Positions 33,080-41,722 of a stretch of DNA of 44,716 nt are shown piece by piece. Source of the DNA: JBHEKP01 sp041859375 (lineage in GTDB: Bacteria > Hydrogenedentota > Hydrogenedentia > Hydrogenedentales > CAITNO01); NCBI GenBank assembly GCA_041859375.1, contig JBHEKP010000306.1, positions 1-44,716 of the forward strand, in the 5' to 3' direction. Position 1 is the stretch's first letter; every line of letters starts with the position of its first letter. The notes beneath the pieces are model-generated. The model was given only the letters and a program-made list of their open reading frames with translations, was not told the DNA's origin and ran no database searches. The position numbers and the translations under genes are program-made.

Positions 33080-33136
33080 GGCGTCCGGGTGGACTGTTCA
33101 TGAAGCCGCCACCCCGGCGGCATTCCCAGGAGTGAT

Positions 33137-34843
33137 ATGCGCGGCAAGATAGTCAAATTGGCTCTTTCCCTGCTGGTGTTGGCGGGAATCGTCCTATCCA
33201 TGTTCGCCTGGATGCTGCTGCACCGCACACCGGGGCATTACTTCGACTCCAACGGCGCGTCCATTTTCTACACCGACGAGGGCCAGGGCGAACCGGTCAT
33301 ACTCATCCACGGCGTTGGGGCGAACGCCGATCTGAACTGGCGCAGGCCGGGGGTCACAAAGAGCCTGGCCCGCAGTTTCAGGGTCATCGCCCTGGATCTG
33401 CGCGGCCACGGACTCAGCGCACAGCCCACGGACCCCTCCATGTACGGCATGGAAATGGTGGAGGACGTGGTCCGTCTCATGGACCATCTGAACCTCGAAA
33501 AGGCGCACATCGCAGGGTATTCGCTGGGCGGTTTCATTTTGGAAAAACTGCTGGTCGTTCATCCGGAACGGGTGCAAAGCGCCGCACTGTGCGCCGCGGG
33601 CTGGAAAAACCCCGAAGATCCCGCCGACATCCCCAGCCCCTACCGTCCCCCGCAGAAAACCGCCCCCCTGAAACTCAGCCGGGCGTCCATGATGCCCAGT
33701 TTTGAAAAAGGCTCCTTCTTCCATTCCCTCAAGGAGTGGGTTGGCCCGAAGCTGGTCAACAAGCCCGCGTTGAAGGCCATGAAAAAGGCCTATCCCGCAC
33801 TGGTGGTCACCATGGATGAATTGAAGTCGGTGAAGATGCCCGTCATTTGCTTCATCGGCAGCAGGGACGGGTTTTATTACCTGGCGAAGGACCTGAACAC
33901 CGTGAACCCCGCCGTCGAGCTGGTGGAACTCGACGGGGCCAACCATTTCACCACCCCGCTCTACGGGGATTTTCAAGGCCGCCTGGAGTCCTTTTTCAGG
34001 GCACATTCCCTCTTTGACGCCCCCGCGCCCGCCCCTGATGCGGCCTCCGAGGCGACCCTGCTCACCTGGAACATACAGATGCTGCCGGCCCGCCTCGGAT
34101 GCATCGTGGAGCCGCTGAACCGGATGCAGCACGAGCGCGCCCCGGAAATCGTCAATTACCTGAACGGTCAAAATTATGACCTGCTCTGCCTTCAGGAGGT
34201 CTTTGACAAAACCTCCACAAGGATCCTCCTGGAGGGGCTGCGGCGGGAATACCCCTATGCCGTGCTGCCGCAGCGCAGGCCCTGGCGCACCCAGACCAAC
34301 GGGGTGCTCTTCATGAGCCGCTTTCCCATCCGCCTCGCAGGGTATGTCCCCTTTGACGAGCTCAAGGGCGTGGAGCATTATGTGTCCAAGGGATGCACCC
34401 TGGTCGAATGCGTCAAGGACGGCGTCCGCTTCCAAATCGGCGGCACCCACTTCCCCACCGGCAAAAGCGCCTACAAGCACGCCGCGTCACGGAAAACCGG
34501 GGAGAACCTCCTGATTCCCCTGGCCCGCCCCCAAGTTCCCCAGTTTCTCATGGGCGACATGAACGTGGCCTCCGGCACGGAGGACTTTGACATCCTGCTC
34601 AAGGCCACCCGCATGTCCCAATGGCCGGTGAACGACCCCCGCCCCTTCACAACAGAACCGGAAAACACCTGGCGGGGCCGGGGAAAGACCGCCCAGATTG
34701 ACCATGTCCTGCTGAACCCGAACGGCACCGGCACCGCCGTCACCAACCAGGTGATCCAGCGCGCCAAGGCGGATTTTGGCGGAAAATCACTGGATTTGGC
34801 TGATCATTACGGTGTGGCCGCGCGGGTTTTAATCAAGAATTAG
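33137..34843 (+). CDS. Fusion of alpha/beta hydrolase and sphingomyelinase-like phosphodiesterase (EEP)
   Basis: The protein has 568 residues. A membrane segment or uncleaved signal (residues 8-27) is followed by an alpha/beta hydrolase (about 50-295) with VILIHGVG, LDLRGHGLS, nucleophile GYSLGG (near 128), Asp in GSRDGFYY (near 242) and His in DGANHFT (near 270). After an Ala/Pro linker comes an EEP domain (about 318-566): LLTWNIQMLP, LCLQEVFD, GTHFPTGK, LMGDMNVA, QIDHVLLN and LADHYGVA, the pattern of neutral sphingomyelinase/phospholipase C-type enzymes. Both catalytic sets look complete. Attack on membrane or host lipids by deacylation plus headgroup removal is inferred. AGGAG lies 5 nt before the ATG. 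Confidence 0.88.
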   Translation: MRGKIVKLALSLLVLAGIVLSMFAWMLLHRTPGHYFDSNGASIFYTDEGQGEPVILIHGVGANADLNWRRPGVTKSLARSFRVIALDLRGHGLSAQPTDPSMYGMEMVEDVVRLMDHLNLEKAHIAGYSLGGFILEKLLVVHPERVQSAALCAAGWKNPEDPADIPSPYRPPQKTAPLKLSRASMMPSFEKGSFFHSLKEWVGPKLVNKPALKAMKKAYPALVVTMDELKSVKMPVICFIGSRDGFYYLAKDLNTVNPAVELVELDGANHFTTPLYGDFQGRLESFFRAHSLFDAPAPAPDAASEATLLTWNIQMLPARLGCIVEPLNRMQHERAPEIVNYLNGQNYDLLCLQEVFDKTSTRILLEGLRREYPYAVLPQRRPWRTQTNGVLFMSRFPIRLAGYVPFDELKGVEHYVSKGCTLVECVKDGVRFQIGGTHFPTGKSAYKHAASRKTGENLLIPLARPQVPQFLMGDMNVASGTEDFDILLKATRMSQWPVNDPRPFTTEPENTWRGRGKTAQIDHVLLNPNGTGTAVTNQVIQRAKADFGGKSLDLADHYGVAARVLIKN

Positions 34844-35089
34844 CCCTTCCGGCGGCCCCCCTTCCTGGGGAATATTCGCGTTTGCACTTGATTCACCGGT
34901 GCAAGTGTGTGCAAAATAAGAACATTGTGAAGCGGGCTTGCGTTTTCCACCTGTGGCATTCGGGTCCGTTTCAGCATTATTTAATGGCGTTTCCGGTAAA
35001 TTCAGAGGGGTTGCGGCCTGTTTGGCCAATTATTCCCCCTGGGGGATGCGTCATCGGGTGGAGTTGCACCCGCACCAGGAGACTGGCTT
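34844..35089. other. Intergenic region with overlapping inverted repeats
   Basis: TTTGCAC (34881-34887) can pair with GTGCAA (34899-34904) or GTGCAAA (34909-34915), and CACTTG (34885-34890) can pair with CAAGTG (34902-34907). These alternatives exclude each other. A weak promoter candidate, TTGATT-N18-CAAAAT (34888-34917), overlaps them. No gene is supported. Confidence 0.4.
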
Positions 35090-35815
35090 TTGCGATACGC
35101 CGTCATCTCTGACCTTCACGCGAACATTGACGCGCTGAAGGTTGTCTTGGAAAAAATTGACCAATTCGGCGTGGACAACATTGTGTGTCTGGGCGACGTG
35201 GTCGGCTACAACGCGACACCGAACGAGTGCGTTGAGATGGTCGCGGAGCGGGGCATTCTCACCATTCTGGGCAACCACGACGCGGTGGCCTGCGGCCTTG
35301 AGGAGCCCTGGGGCTTCAATCCCGTGGCCCTCGCCGCGGCCATGTGGACCCGCGACCAGTTGGCCGACGACACCCTGGAATGGCTGCAAAACCTTCCGGA
35401 CGTGCTGAATTTTGGTGATTTCTCCGCCGTGCACGGCGCGCCGAAGAACCACAACACCTACCTGTTCACCTGGGAGGACATACTGCCCTTCACCCCGTTC
35501 ATGGAGGAGCAGAACTGCCGGGTGTGCTTCATGGGCCACACCCACACCCCGGCCATCCTCTCCACAAACGGGGCCTACGGCACGGACGAGGCCAACCGCT
35601 TTGAGGTTGACCCCGCCGGGATTTTTTTCATCAACCCCGGCTCCGTGGGCCAGCCCCGCGACGACGACCCCCGCGCGTCCTTCGGTGTGCTGGACACGGA
35701 AACGCGCCTGTTTGAACTGGTCCGGGTGGCCTACCCGGTCGAAAAGGCGGCGAAGCGGGTGCTTGAGGCGGGGCTTCCCCGTTTCCTTGCGGAGCGCCTG
35801 GCCGTCGGCCGCTGA
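35090..35815 (+). CDS. Metallophosphoesterase (YfcE/MJ0936-like, calcineurin fold)
   Basis: The protein has 241 residues from TTG 35090, with CAGGAG 8 nt upstream. The two-metal phosphoesterase motifs are all present: SDLHAN (residues 7-12), GDVVGYNATP, GNHDAVA, AVHGAP and MGHTHTP. A C-terminal FFINPGSVGQPRDDDPRAS element is typical of this subfamily. Probable activity is phosphodiesterase or phosphatase on a small substrate. It lies 13 nt before hisB and may be the first gene of that transcript. Confidence 0.93.
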   Translation: MRYAVISDLHANIDALKVVLEKIDQFGVDNIVCLGDVVGYNATPNECVEMVAERGILTILGNHDAVACGLEEPWGFNPVALAAAMWTRDQLADDTLEWLQNLPDVLNFGDFSAVHGAPKNHNTYLFTWEDILPFTPFMEEQNCRVCFMGHTHTPAILSTNGAYGTDEANRFEVDPAGIFFINPGSVGQPRDDDPRASFGVLDTETRLFELVRVAYPVEKAAKRVLEAGLPRFLAERLAVGR

Positions 35816-35828
35816 GGAGGTTTCTTTC

Positions 35829-36419
35829 ATGCGCACAGCGTCCATCACACGGGACACCAAAGAGACAAAAATCACCGTCTCCCTGAACCTGGACGGCTCG
35901 GGGACGGGCGAGATATCCACGGGCGTCGGTTTTTTCGACCACATGCTCGACCACCTGTCCAGGCACGGCCTGCTCGACATGACCGTGCGCGCCGAGGGCG
36001 ACCTCCATGTGGACCCCCACCACACCGTCGAGGACGTGGGCATCTGCCTGGGCAAGGCGCTGATTCAGGCCGTGGGCGAGCCGAAGGGCATCACCCGCTA
36101 CGGCCACGCCGTGGTGCCGATGGACGAGACCCTCGCCGAGGCGACGGTTGATTTCAGCGGCCGCCCCTTTGTGGTGTTCCGGGCCGATCTGCCCCCCGCC
36201 CGCGTGGGCGAGTTCGACGCCGAGCTGGCCGAGGAGTTTTTCAGGGCGCTGGCCGTGAACGCGCGGCTCACCCTGCATGTTGAGCTGCGTTACGGGAAAA
36301 ATGTGCACCACTGCCTGGAGGGAATGTTCAAGGCCGTCGCCCGCGCAATCCGCCAGGCCCTGGAGAAGGATCCAAGGGTGACATCAGTGCCGTCAACCAA
36401 GGGAATGCTAGAGGCATGA
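35829..36419 (+). CDS. hisB: Imidazoleglycerol-phosphate dehydratase HisB
   Basis: The protein has 196 residues, the monofunctional dehydratase of histidine biosynthesis. Mn-binding motifs are FFDHMLDHLSRHG, DPHHTVEDVG, HVELRYGKNVHHCLEGMFKA (in part), and the end STKGMLEA. GAGGAGG lies upstream of the ATG. Its stop overlaps the hisH start by 4 nt. In-frame sequence upstream of 35829 is a shadow of the metallophosphoesterase gene. Confidence 0.97.
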   Translation: MRTASITRDTKETKITVSLNLDGSGTGEISTGVGFFDHMLDHLSRHGLLDMTVRAEGDLHVDPHHTVEDVGICLGKALIQAVGEPKGITRYGHAVVPMDETLAEATVDFSGRPFVVFRADLPPARVGEFDAELAEEFFRALAVNARLTLHVELRYGKNVHHCLEGMFKAVARAIRQALEKDPRVTSVPSTKGMLEA

Positions 36420-37057
36420 TTGTGATAGTAGACTACGGCATGGGAAACCTGCGAAGCGTCCAGAAGGGATTCGCGCGCGCGGGTTTCGAGGCCGAGATTA
36501 CCGATGATTTCAGGCTCATTGAGCGCGCCGACGGCGTGGTGCTCCCCGGCGTGGGCGCGTTCAAGGACTGCTACGACGGTCTGGTGGACCGGGGGCTCGT
36601 GGGCCCCGTGAAGGACGCCGCCCTCAGCGGCAGGCCCTTCCTCGGCATCTGCGTCGGGCTCCAGCTCCTCTTCGACGAGAGCGAGGAGGGCATCGGCTCG
36701 CCGGGGCTTTCCCTCATCCCCGGCCGCGTGGTGCGCTTCGCCGACGCGAAGGACACGGGCCTCAAGGTGCCCCACATGGGCTGGAACCGGCTCACCCCCA
36801 CGCGGGACGGCAACCCCCTGCTGCGGGGGCTTCCGGCCAACCCCTACGCCTACTTTGTGCACAGCTACTACGCAAAGCCCGAGGACGGGTCCGTGGTGCT
36901 GGCCACCTGCGAGTACGGCGTGAAATTCGCGGCCATGGTGGGCCGGGGCAGCCTCTTCGCCACCCAGTTCCACCCCGAAAAAAGCCAGACCGACGGCCTG
37001 GCCATCCTGCGCGCCTTCGGCGGGCTGACCACGGAAAAGGCCGCCGAACCGGTATAA
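36416..37057 (+). CDS. hisH: Imidazole glycerol phosphate synthase glutaminase subunit HisH
   Basis: The protein has 213 residues. It supplies ammonia from glutamine to HisF. The class I amidotransferase triad is visible: Cys in LGICVGLQLL (near residue 80) and His/Glu in QFHPEKSQ (near 185). VDYGMGNLRSV and LPGVGAF are family signatures. It overlaps hisB by 4 nt. HisA and HisF, usually next, do not follow; a stress protein does. Confidence 0.97.
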   Translation: MIVIVDYGMGNLRSVQKGFARAGFEAEITDDFRLIERADGVVLPGVGAFKDCYDGLVDRGLVGPVKDAALSGRPFLGICVGLQLLFDESEEGIGSPGLSLIPGRVVRFADAKDTGLKVPHMGWNRLTPTRDGNPLLRGLPANPYAYFVHSYYAKPEDGSVVLATCEYGVKFAAMVGRGSLFATQFHPEKSQTDGLAILRAFGGLTTEKAAEPV

Positions 37058-37117
37058 TGGTTCTGTGATCCCATGGCGGAAAAAGGCCTTCGGGCCCGGC
37101 AGCGGGGAGTTTCGGCC

Positions 37118-37945
37118 ATGATAAAGCGCATTCTTGTGCCGACGGACGGAAGCGAAAGCGCCCGCAGGGCGGCCCTCTACGCCGTTGCCCTGGGCGCGCG
37201 CCTGGGAGCCTCCCTGGAGGCGGTCCATGTGGTGGACGTGAAACTCCTTGAAGGCCCCCTGGTGCGCGACATCACCACCGCCATGGGCGCGACACCCTTT
37301 GTGACGCCCCCGGGCAACATCGCCGCGCTGCTGGAGGAGCGGGGCCGCGCCGCCCTCGAATGGTTCGGCGGCGAGTGCGTCCGCGCCGGGCTGCCCTGCG
37401 AAACCGGCATCAGCATCGGCATCGTCCCCCGAGTCATCGCGGAGAAGGCGCGCCTCTCCGATCTCATTGTCATGGGCAGGGGCGGCGAGCACAGCGCCTG
37501 GCTCGAGGGTTTTCTCGGCTCCACCACCCAGGCCGTGGTGCGCCGCTCCCCGGTGCCCGTGCTGGTCACCGGCACGGACACCCCCGTGTTTGAGGACATG
37601 CTCGTGGCCTACGACGGCTCCCCCCTCGCCAAACGGGCGCTGCGCGCGGGCGCCGGGGTGGCCTGCGAATGGAACATGCGCCTCCACCTGCTGGTGGTGG
37701 CCGCCGCACCGGAAAGGCTGCTGGGGGAGGCGCGCGAATACCTGGAGGCGAGGCCCGTCCGGGTGGAATACACCGGTGTTTCCGGCGATCCCGGCGAGGC
37801 CATCGTGGCCCATGCGGAAAAATGCGCCGCCGGGATCGTCGTCATGGGCGCCTTCGGCCACACAAAACTCAGGGAAATGATGCTGGGCAGCACCACGGTT
37901 TACACGCTGAACAAGGCCCCCTGCCCGGTGCTGTTAATCCGCTAA
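37118..37945 (+). CDS. Universal stress protein with two UspA domains
   Basis: The protein has 275 residues from ATG 37118 (GGGGAG about 9 nt upstream); an in-frame ATG at 37073 adds 15 residues without a good ribosome site. Two Usp domains (about 1-145 and 155-275) are present. The second has the ATP-binding pattern G-2x-G-9x-G-S (GAFGHTKLREMMLGS), and the first has the variant GRGGEHSAWLEGFLGS. A TATAAT at 37053-37058, over the hisH stop, may be its -10, though no good -35 is placed. Cytosolic stress-adaptation role. Confidence 0.93.
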   Translation: MIKRILVPTDGSESARRAALYAVALGARLGASLEAVHVVDVKLLEGPLVRDITTAMGATPFVTPPGNIAALLEERGRAALEWFGGECVRAGLPCETGISIGIVPRVIAEKARLSDLIVMGRGGEHSAWLEGFLGSTTQAVVRRSPVPVLVTGTDTPVFEDMLVAYDGSPLAKRALRAGAGVACEWNMRLHLLVVAAAPERLLGEAREYLEARPVRVEYTGVSGDPGEAIVAHAEKCAAGIVVMGAFGHTKLREMMLGSTTVYTLNKAPCPVLLIR

Positions 37946-37960
37946 CCAAGGAGAAAGACA

Positions 37961-38470
37961 ATGCAAAGCATCGCCATGCTCATCGTCGCCTACATCCCCA
38001 AACTGGCCCTCGCCGCCGCCGTCTTCGCGGCCTTTTGGATTGGCGGAAAAACCGTGGAAAAACTTGTGGCGCGCGTGGCGGCGAAGGATCCCCTCCGCGC
38101 CGACATCCTCGCGCTGCTGGGCCGCGCGGCCTCCGTGGGCCTTGCCGGGTTCGGCATCGTCTGCGCGCTGGGCACCCTCGGCGTGGACGTGACCGCCATC
38201 ATCGCCGGCCTGGGCCTGACGGGCTTCGCCCTCGGCTTCGCCCTCAAGGACATGCTCTCCAGCGCCGTGGCCGGGGTGATGCTGCTCATGAGCCGCCCCT
38301 TCGCGCCCGGTGACCGGGTGATTGTCGCCGGGTTCGAGGGCGCTGTGGTGGGCGTTGACCTCCGCTATGTCACGCTGGACGGCGGCGACAAGCGCTACCT
38401 TGTGCCCAACGCCACGGTCATGACCAACCCCGTGACCGTGCTCGTGAAGGCGGCGGAGGCGGCGGAATAG
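37961..38470 (+). CDS. Small MscS-type mechanosensitive channel
   Basis: The protein has 169 residues. It has three hydrophobic segments, the last being the MscS pore helix pattern (GLGLTGFALGFALKDMLSSAVAGVMLL in part), followed by the beta domain (RPFAPGDRVIVAGFEGAVVGVDLRYVTL in part, then VPNATVMTNPV). The usual C-terminal alpha/beta vestibule of about 100 residues is missing, so this is a minimal form, shorter than the E. coli channel of about 286 residues. AAGGAG lies before the ATG, 15 nt after the usp stop. Confidence 0.93.
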   Translation: MQSIAMLIVAYIPKLALAAAVFAAFWIGGKTVEKLVARVAAKDPLRADILALLGRAASVGLAGFGIVCALGTLGVDVTAIIAGLGLTGFALGFALKDMLSSAVAGVMLLMSRPFAPGDRVIVAGFEGAVVGVDLRYVTLDGGDKRYLVPNATVMTNPVTVLVKAAEAAE

Positions 38471-38480
38471 CCCAAAAGGC

Positions 38481-39269
38481 TCAGAGCCGCTCCACGCCGA
38501 AGCCGCCGCCCACCTCCACCACCATGCCGGTGGAGTAGTCGAACGCGCCGCCCGCGATGGCCGACACCGCGCGGCCAACGTCCTCCGGCGTGCCCCAGCG
38601 TTTGGTGAGCAGCAGCCCCTCCCCGATGAGCCGGTCGTATTTCTCCCTCACGGCGGCGGTCATGTCCGTGGCGGTGACCCCCGGGCGCACGTCGTACACA
38701 AGCACGCCCAGTTCCGCCATGCGCACGGCGAAGCATTTCGCCGCCATGCTCAGGGCGGCCTTGCTCAGGCAGTATTCCGCCCGCGATGGGCTGGCCGCCG
38801 TGCTGGAGATGCTGGTGATGAACACAATCTTCGGCGCGCGCCCCGACGGGGAGGGCGGCTGCGCCGCCATGCGGATTGCCGCGCGCTGCGTGAAAAAGAA
38901 GGGGCCCCGCAGGTTGATGCCCATCACCCGGTCGTAGCTCTCCTCCGTGCATTCCAGCACGTCCACCCGCTTCAACGGGGCCACGCCCGCGTTGTTCACC
39001 AGCACGTCCACCCGCCCAAAATGCGCCATAACCTTGTCCAAAAGGGCGTCATGCCCCGCGCAGTCGGCAATGTCCCCAGCCAGGCACAGGCACCGCGCCC
39101 CCAGCCCCGCCATCTCCGCCTCAAAGGCCGGCCTGTCGCCATCGGCGTCAAAGGATTCCATCCGGGTGGCCACCGCCGCTATGTCATGGCCGTCGGCGGC
39201 CAGTGTCCGCGCGATGCCCCGGCCAATGCCCCTGCTCGCCCCGGTTATCAATGCCACTGGTCTGTCCAT
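38481..39269 (-). CDS. Short-chain dehydrogenase/reductase (3-ketoacyl-ACP reductase-like)
   Basis: The protein has 262 residues from ATG 39269, with GGGAG about 8 nt upstream. It has the classical SDR fold: cofactor motif GASRGIGRG, NNAGVAP, catalytic Ser in SISSTA, and YxxxK in YCLSK. DVRPGVTATDM follows the active site, and GMVVEVGGG closes the fold. The substrate is not predictable; FabG-like names are common for such proteins. The stop lies 10 nt from the convergent mscS. Confidence 0.94.
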   Translation of the reverse strand: MDRPVALITGASRGIGRGIARTLAADGHDIAAVATRMESFDADGDRPAFEAEMAGLGARCLCLAGDIADCAGHDALLDKVMAHFGRVDVLVNNAGVAPLKRVDVLECTEESYDRVMGINLRGPFFFTQRAAIRMAAQPPSPSGRAPKIVFITSISSTAASPSRAEYCLSKAALSMAAKCFAVRMAELGVLVYDVRPGVTATDMTAAVREKYDRLIGEGLLLTKRWGTPEDVGRAVSAIAGGAFDYSTGMVVEVGGGFGVERL

Positions 39270-39707
39270 GCTCATCACTCCCATGTTGTGCGGCCAAAAT
39301 CCGATTGTAATGCCCGCCCCGCATCCCGTCAACTTTGCCCTCCGCTCTGTGATTCCGCCCGTGACTGTACGGCCAAAACGCACCCGCACAACTTCACAAC
39401 GCTTTCCCCGGTTTCTTCCTCCGCCCTTCCATTTTGACCTGTTTTTCTTATCAGGACACCAACCCCACCCGCATTATTTTTACATTATGTCAATAATTTG
39501 TCCCGTGTTTTTGGTATTGCGCAAAATCATGCCGCATGCTAAACTACTATTAATGAAAGTAATTGTTGTTTTTGTGGCATGGTAAACGTTTTCTGCTCGG
39601 TGGCGGGGAAGAGCAAGGAGGACTCTTCCAAAACGTTGTGTCATCTCAGGTATTCAGTTACTAATAGACCGTTGAACGTGTGATCAACATCAACTGGCGA
39701 GAACATC
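39270..39707. other. AT-rich leader region of 438 bp upstream of the first pseudopilin
   Basis: From about 39430 the DNA is much AT-richer than the neighbouring genes. A weak promoter candidate, TTGCGC-N17-TAAACT, lies at 39517-39545. A hairpin with a Shine-Dalgarno-like loop is given separately. No protein gene is supported. Confidence 0.5.
39607..39629 (+). promoter_or_regulatory. Hairpin presenting an AAGGAGGA loop
   Basis: GGAAGAG (39607-39613) pairs perfectly with CTCTTCC (39623-39629). The 9-nt loop CAAGGAGGA is a full Shine-Dalgarno sequence, 79 nt upstream of the pseudopilin ATG. A GTG-started 8-codon frame (39641-39667) follows but is too short to claim as a gene. Confidence 0.4.
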
Positions 39708-40679
39708 ATGAGACATCGAAAACACGGATTCACCCTTATCGAACTGCTGGTCGTGATTGCCATCATCGGCATCCTCGCCGCAATCCTTCTCCCCGCGCTT
39801 GCGCGGGCGCGGGAGGCCGCCCGCAGGTCCTCCTGCCAGAACAACCTCAAACAGCTCGGGCTGGTGTGCAAAATGTACGCCAACGAGTCCAAGGGAGAAC
39901 TCTTCCCCAGCATTCAAGCCTTTGACTGCCGCGGGGCGGTGCCGCCCGTGCTGAAGTCCTTCGCCATCAACGCCTTTTCCGTCTATCCGGAATACCTGAC
40001 CGATCCGGCCACCACCCTCTGCCCCTCCGATCCCTCCAACCAGGGCGTGGAGGGCACCTACACCGAGGCGAACGGCACCGACCCCATCTGGAACGGCAGC
40101 GCCTATGTGCCCGTGCCGGCGGATGTGGAGGCGAACTTCTATCCCTGCGAGCTGGACAGCAGCTCCAGCAGCTACCTGTACCTCGGCTGGGCGCTGTACA
40201 TCCCCGGCGTCACCGATGATCCCCACGTGTTCACCAGCACCGACTCCGTGAGCCTGTTCAATGAGATGGTGAACTACTTCTCCTCAAAGCCGGGGATTGA
40301 TCCGCAACTGGTGACCGACATGAGCATGATCCTCCTCGACCTGACCGCCCGCATCCAGGACAACACGGTGGCGGGCCTCGAACTGCTGAACGAGGACATC
40401 CAGCCCGACGGCAGCAACCTCACCATTTACCGTCTCCGCGAGGGCATAGAGCGGTTCCTCATCACCGACATCAACAACCCCGCCGCCAGCAACCAGGCGC
40501 AGAGCGAACTGTCGGTGATGTCGGACAACATCACCCTCACCGGCGATCAGGACGCCTCCTTCAACCACCTCCCCGGCGGCTGCAACGTGCTCTACATGGA
40601 CGGCCATGTCGAGTTTATCAAGTACCCCGGCGAATGGCCCGGCAGCCCGCTCACGGCGGCGCTCATCGGTTCTTTCTAA
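39708..40679 (+). CDS. DUF1559-like type II pseudopilin, copy 1
   Basis: The protein has 323 residues. The N-terminus is a class III prepilin signal, HGFTLIELLVVIAIIGILAA, cleaved before Phe with Glu+5; it leads into the hydrophobic helix and AREAARRSSCQNNLKQLG. The C-terminal motif HLPGGCNVLYMDGHVEF matches the H-x-DG element of DUF1559/prepilin-type families abundant in Planctomycetota and relatives. The middle is low in similarity to anything I know, except copy 2 (41723). Probable location is the cell surface via a type II secretion/pilus-like system, whose machinery is not in this window. Confidence 0.93.
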   Translation: MRHRKHGFTLIELLVVIAIIGILAAILLPALARAREAARRSSCQNNLKQLGLVCKMYANESKGELFPSIQAFDCRGAVPPVLKSFAINAFSVYPEYLTDPATTLCPSDPSNQGVEGTYTEANGTDPIWNGSAYVPVPADVEANFYPCELDSSSSSYLYLGWALYIPGVTDDPHVFTSTDSVSLFNEMVNYFSSKPGIDPQLVTDMSMILLDLTARIQDNTVAGLELLNEDIQPDGSNLTIYRLREGIERFLITDINNPAASNQAQSELSVMSDNITLTGDQDASFNHLPGGCNVLYMDGHVEFIKYPGEWPGSPLTAALIGSF

Positions 40680-41514
40680 GCCAGTCCTTTGTGCGTATTC
40701 GCGGAGGGCCCTGCCCGCGGGCGGGCCCTTCGCCCTTTTTTGGGCGGGCCGGGGGCTGCGCCTTTTGGACCGCGGGCGTCCTGCCGCCCTCCCCCGGCGC
40801 GGTTTCCGCCGCCGCGACGGGCCTGGCCGTCAACCGGTTGAAATACTCCGGCACCCGGCTTTCCACAACCATCCGTTTTCCTGTTGTCGGATGCGTGAAG
40901 GACAAGGAAACCGCGTGCAGCGCGAGGCGCCGGTTGGTCTTGTCCACAACGCCGTACTTCGCGTCGCCCACGATGGCGTGCCCCTGCTCCGCCAGGTGCA
41001 CCCGGATTTGGTTCTTCCTGCCCGTCAGCAGGCTCACCTCCAGCAGGCTCAGGCTGCCATACTCCCTGACGACCCTGTAGGCGGTGCGGGACAGTTTGCC
41101 CCGCGTGGTGTCGCGGGTGGAATGGACAAAGCGGTTGTTTTCCTCCACCAGGTGCGAGGTGATGATTCCCTCCTTTTCAGGCATGACGCCCTTCACCACC
41201 GCCAGGTAAGTCTTCTCAGCCTGCTCCCAGTTTTCCTGCAGGAACATCTTCGCCTCGACGGTCTTCGCGAAGAGCAGCACCCCCGACACGTCCCGGTCCA
41301 GCCGGTGCACGATGAATATGCGCGCGTCCGATTTCGGGCTGCCCCGCCGCACATAATCCGTCATCTTCCAGTACGCCGTGTTTTCCTTCTCCGTGTCCGT
41401 GCCCATGGTCAGCAGCCCGTGCGGCTTGTCAATGATCAGCACGTCCCGGTCCTCATGCAGTATTGTCAGCCGCCGGGGGTTGCGCGGCCCGTGGGTGTGT
41501 TTCGGTGCGGTCAT
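40663..41514 (-). CDS. RluA-family pseudouridine synthase
   Basis: The protein has 283 residues. The catalytic Asp is in HRLDRDVSGV, and LTGRKNQIRVHLAEQGHAIVGD (in part) is the family motif. No N-terminal S4 domain is present, so it is a short RluA/RluC-like form. The rRNA or tRNA target is unknown. The last 50 residues are a basic, Pro/Lys/Gly-rich tail. The stop overlaps the convergent pseudopilin gene by 17 nt, and the tail coding region carries that gene's likely terminator. Confidence 0.94.
   Translation of the reverse strand: MTAPKHTHGPRNPRRLTILHEDRDVLIIDKPHGLLTMGTDTEKENTAYWKMTDYVRRGSPKSDARIFIVHRLDRDVSGVLLFAKTVEAKMFLQENWEQAEKTYLAVVKGVMPEKEGIITSHLVEENNRFVHSTRDTTRGKLSRTAYRVVREYGSLSLLEVSLLTGRKNQIRVHLAEQGHAIVGDAKYGVVDKTNRRLALHAVSLSFTHPTTGKRMVVESRVPEYFNRLTARPVAAAETAPGEGGRTPAVQKAQPPARPKKGEGPARGQGPPRIRTKDWLRKNR
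40706..40741 (+). terminator. Candidate rho-independent terminator of pseudopilin copy 1
   Basis: GGGCCC (40706-40711) pairs with GGGCCC (40723-40728), with GCCC/GGGC inside and one bulged T. A run of six T (40736-40741) follows after 7 nt. It lies within the antisense 3' coding region of the pseudouridine synthase. Confidence 0.5.
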
Positions 41515-41722
41515 GGCCTTGTCCTGTGTTTTGGTTTCGCCTGCGCGTGTATCTTACCAGACGGGGGGCGGAAACGGCTTCCCCGGCGTGCCGGTGAAAC
41601 CTCACCCGCCGTCCGTTGGTCAAACAGGCGGCAAATGGAAAGGGCGCCCCCGGGACCGGGGACGCCAAAACATTCGGAAGCGGGTGGGCTCCGGAAAACC
41701 TCAACACATGGAGTCTGCAACC

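Noticed and set aside
34882..35112. Small plus-strand open frame of 76 codons
   Set aside because: No ribosome site or family; Cys/Trp-rich random-looking sequence overlapping the metallophosphoesterase start.
36290..37861. Minus-strand open frame of 523 codons
   Set aside because: Antisense to hisH and usp, both of which are clear genes.
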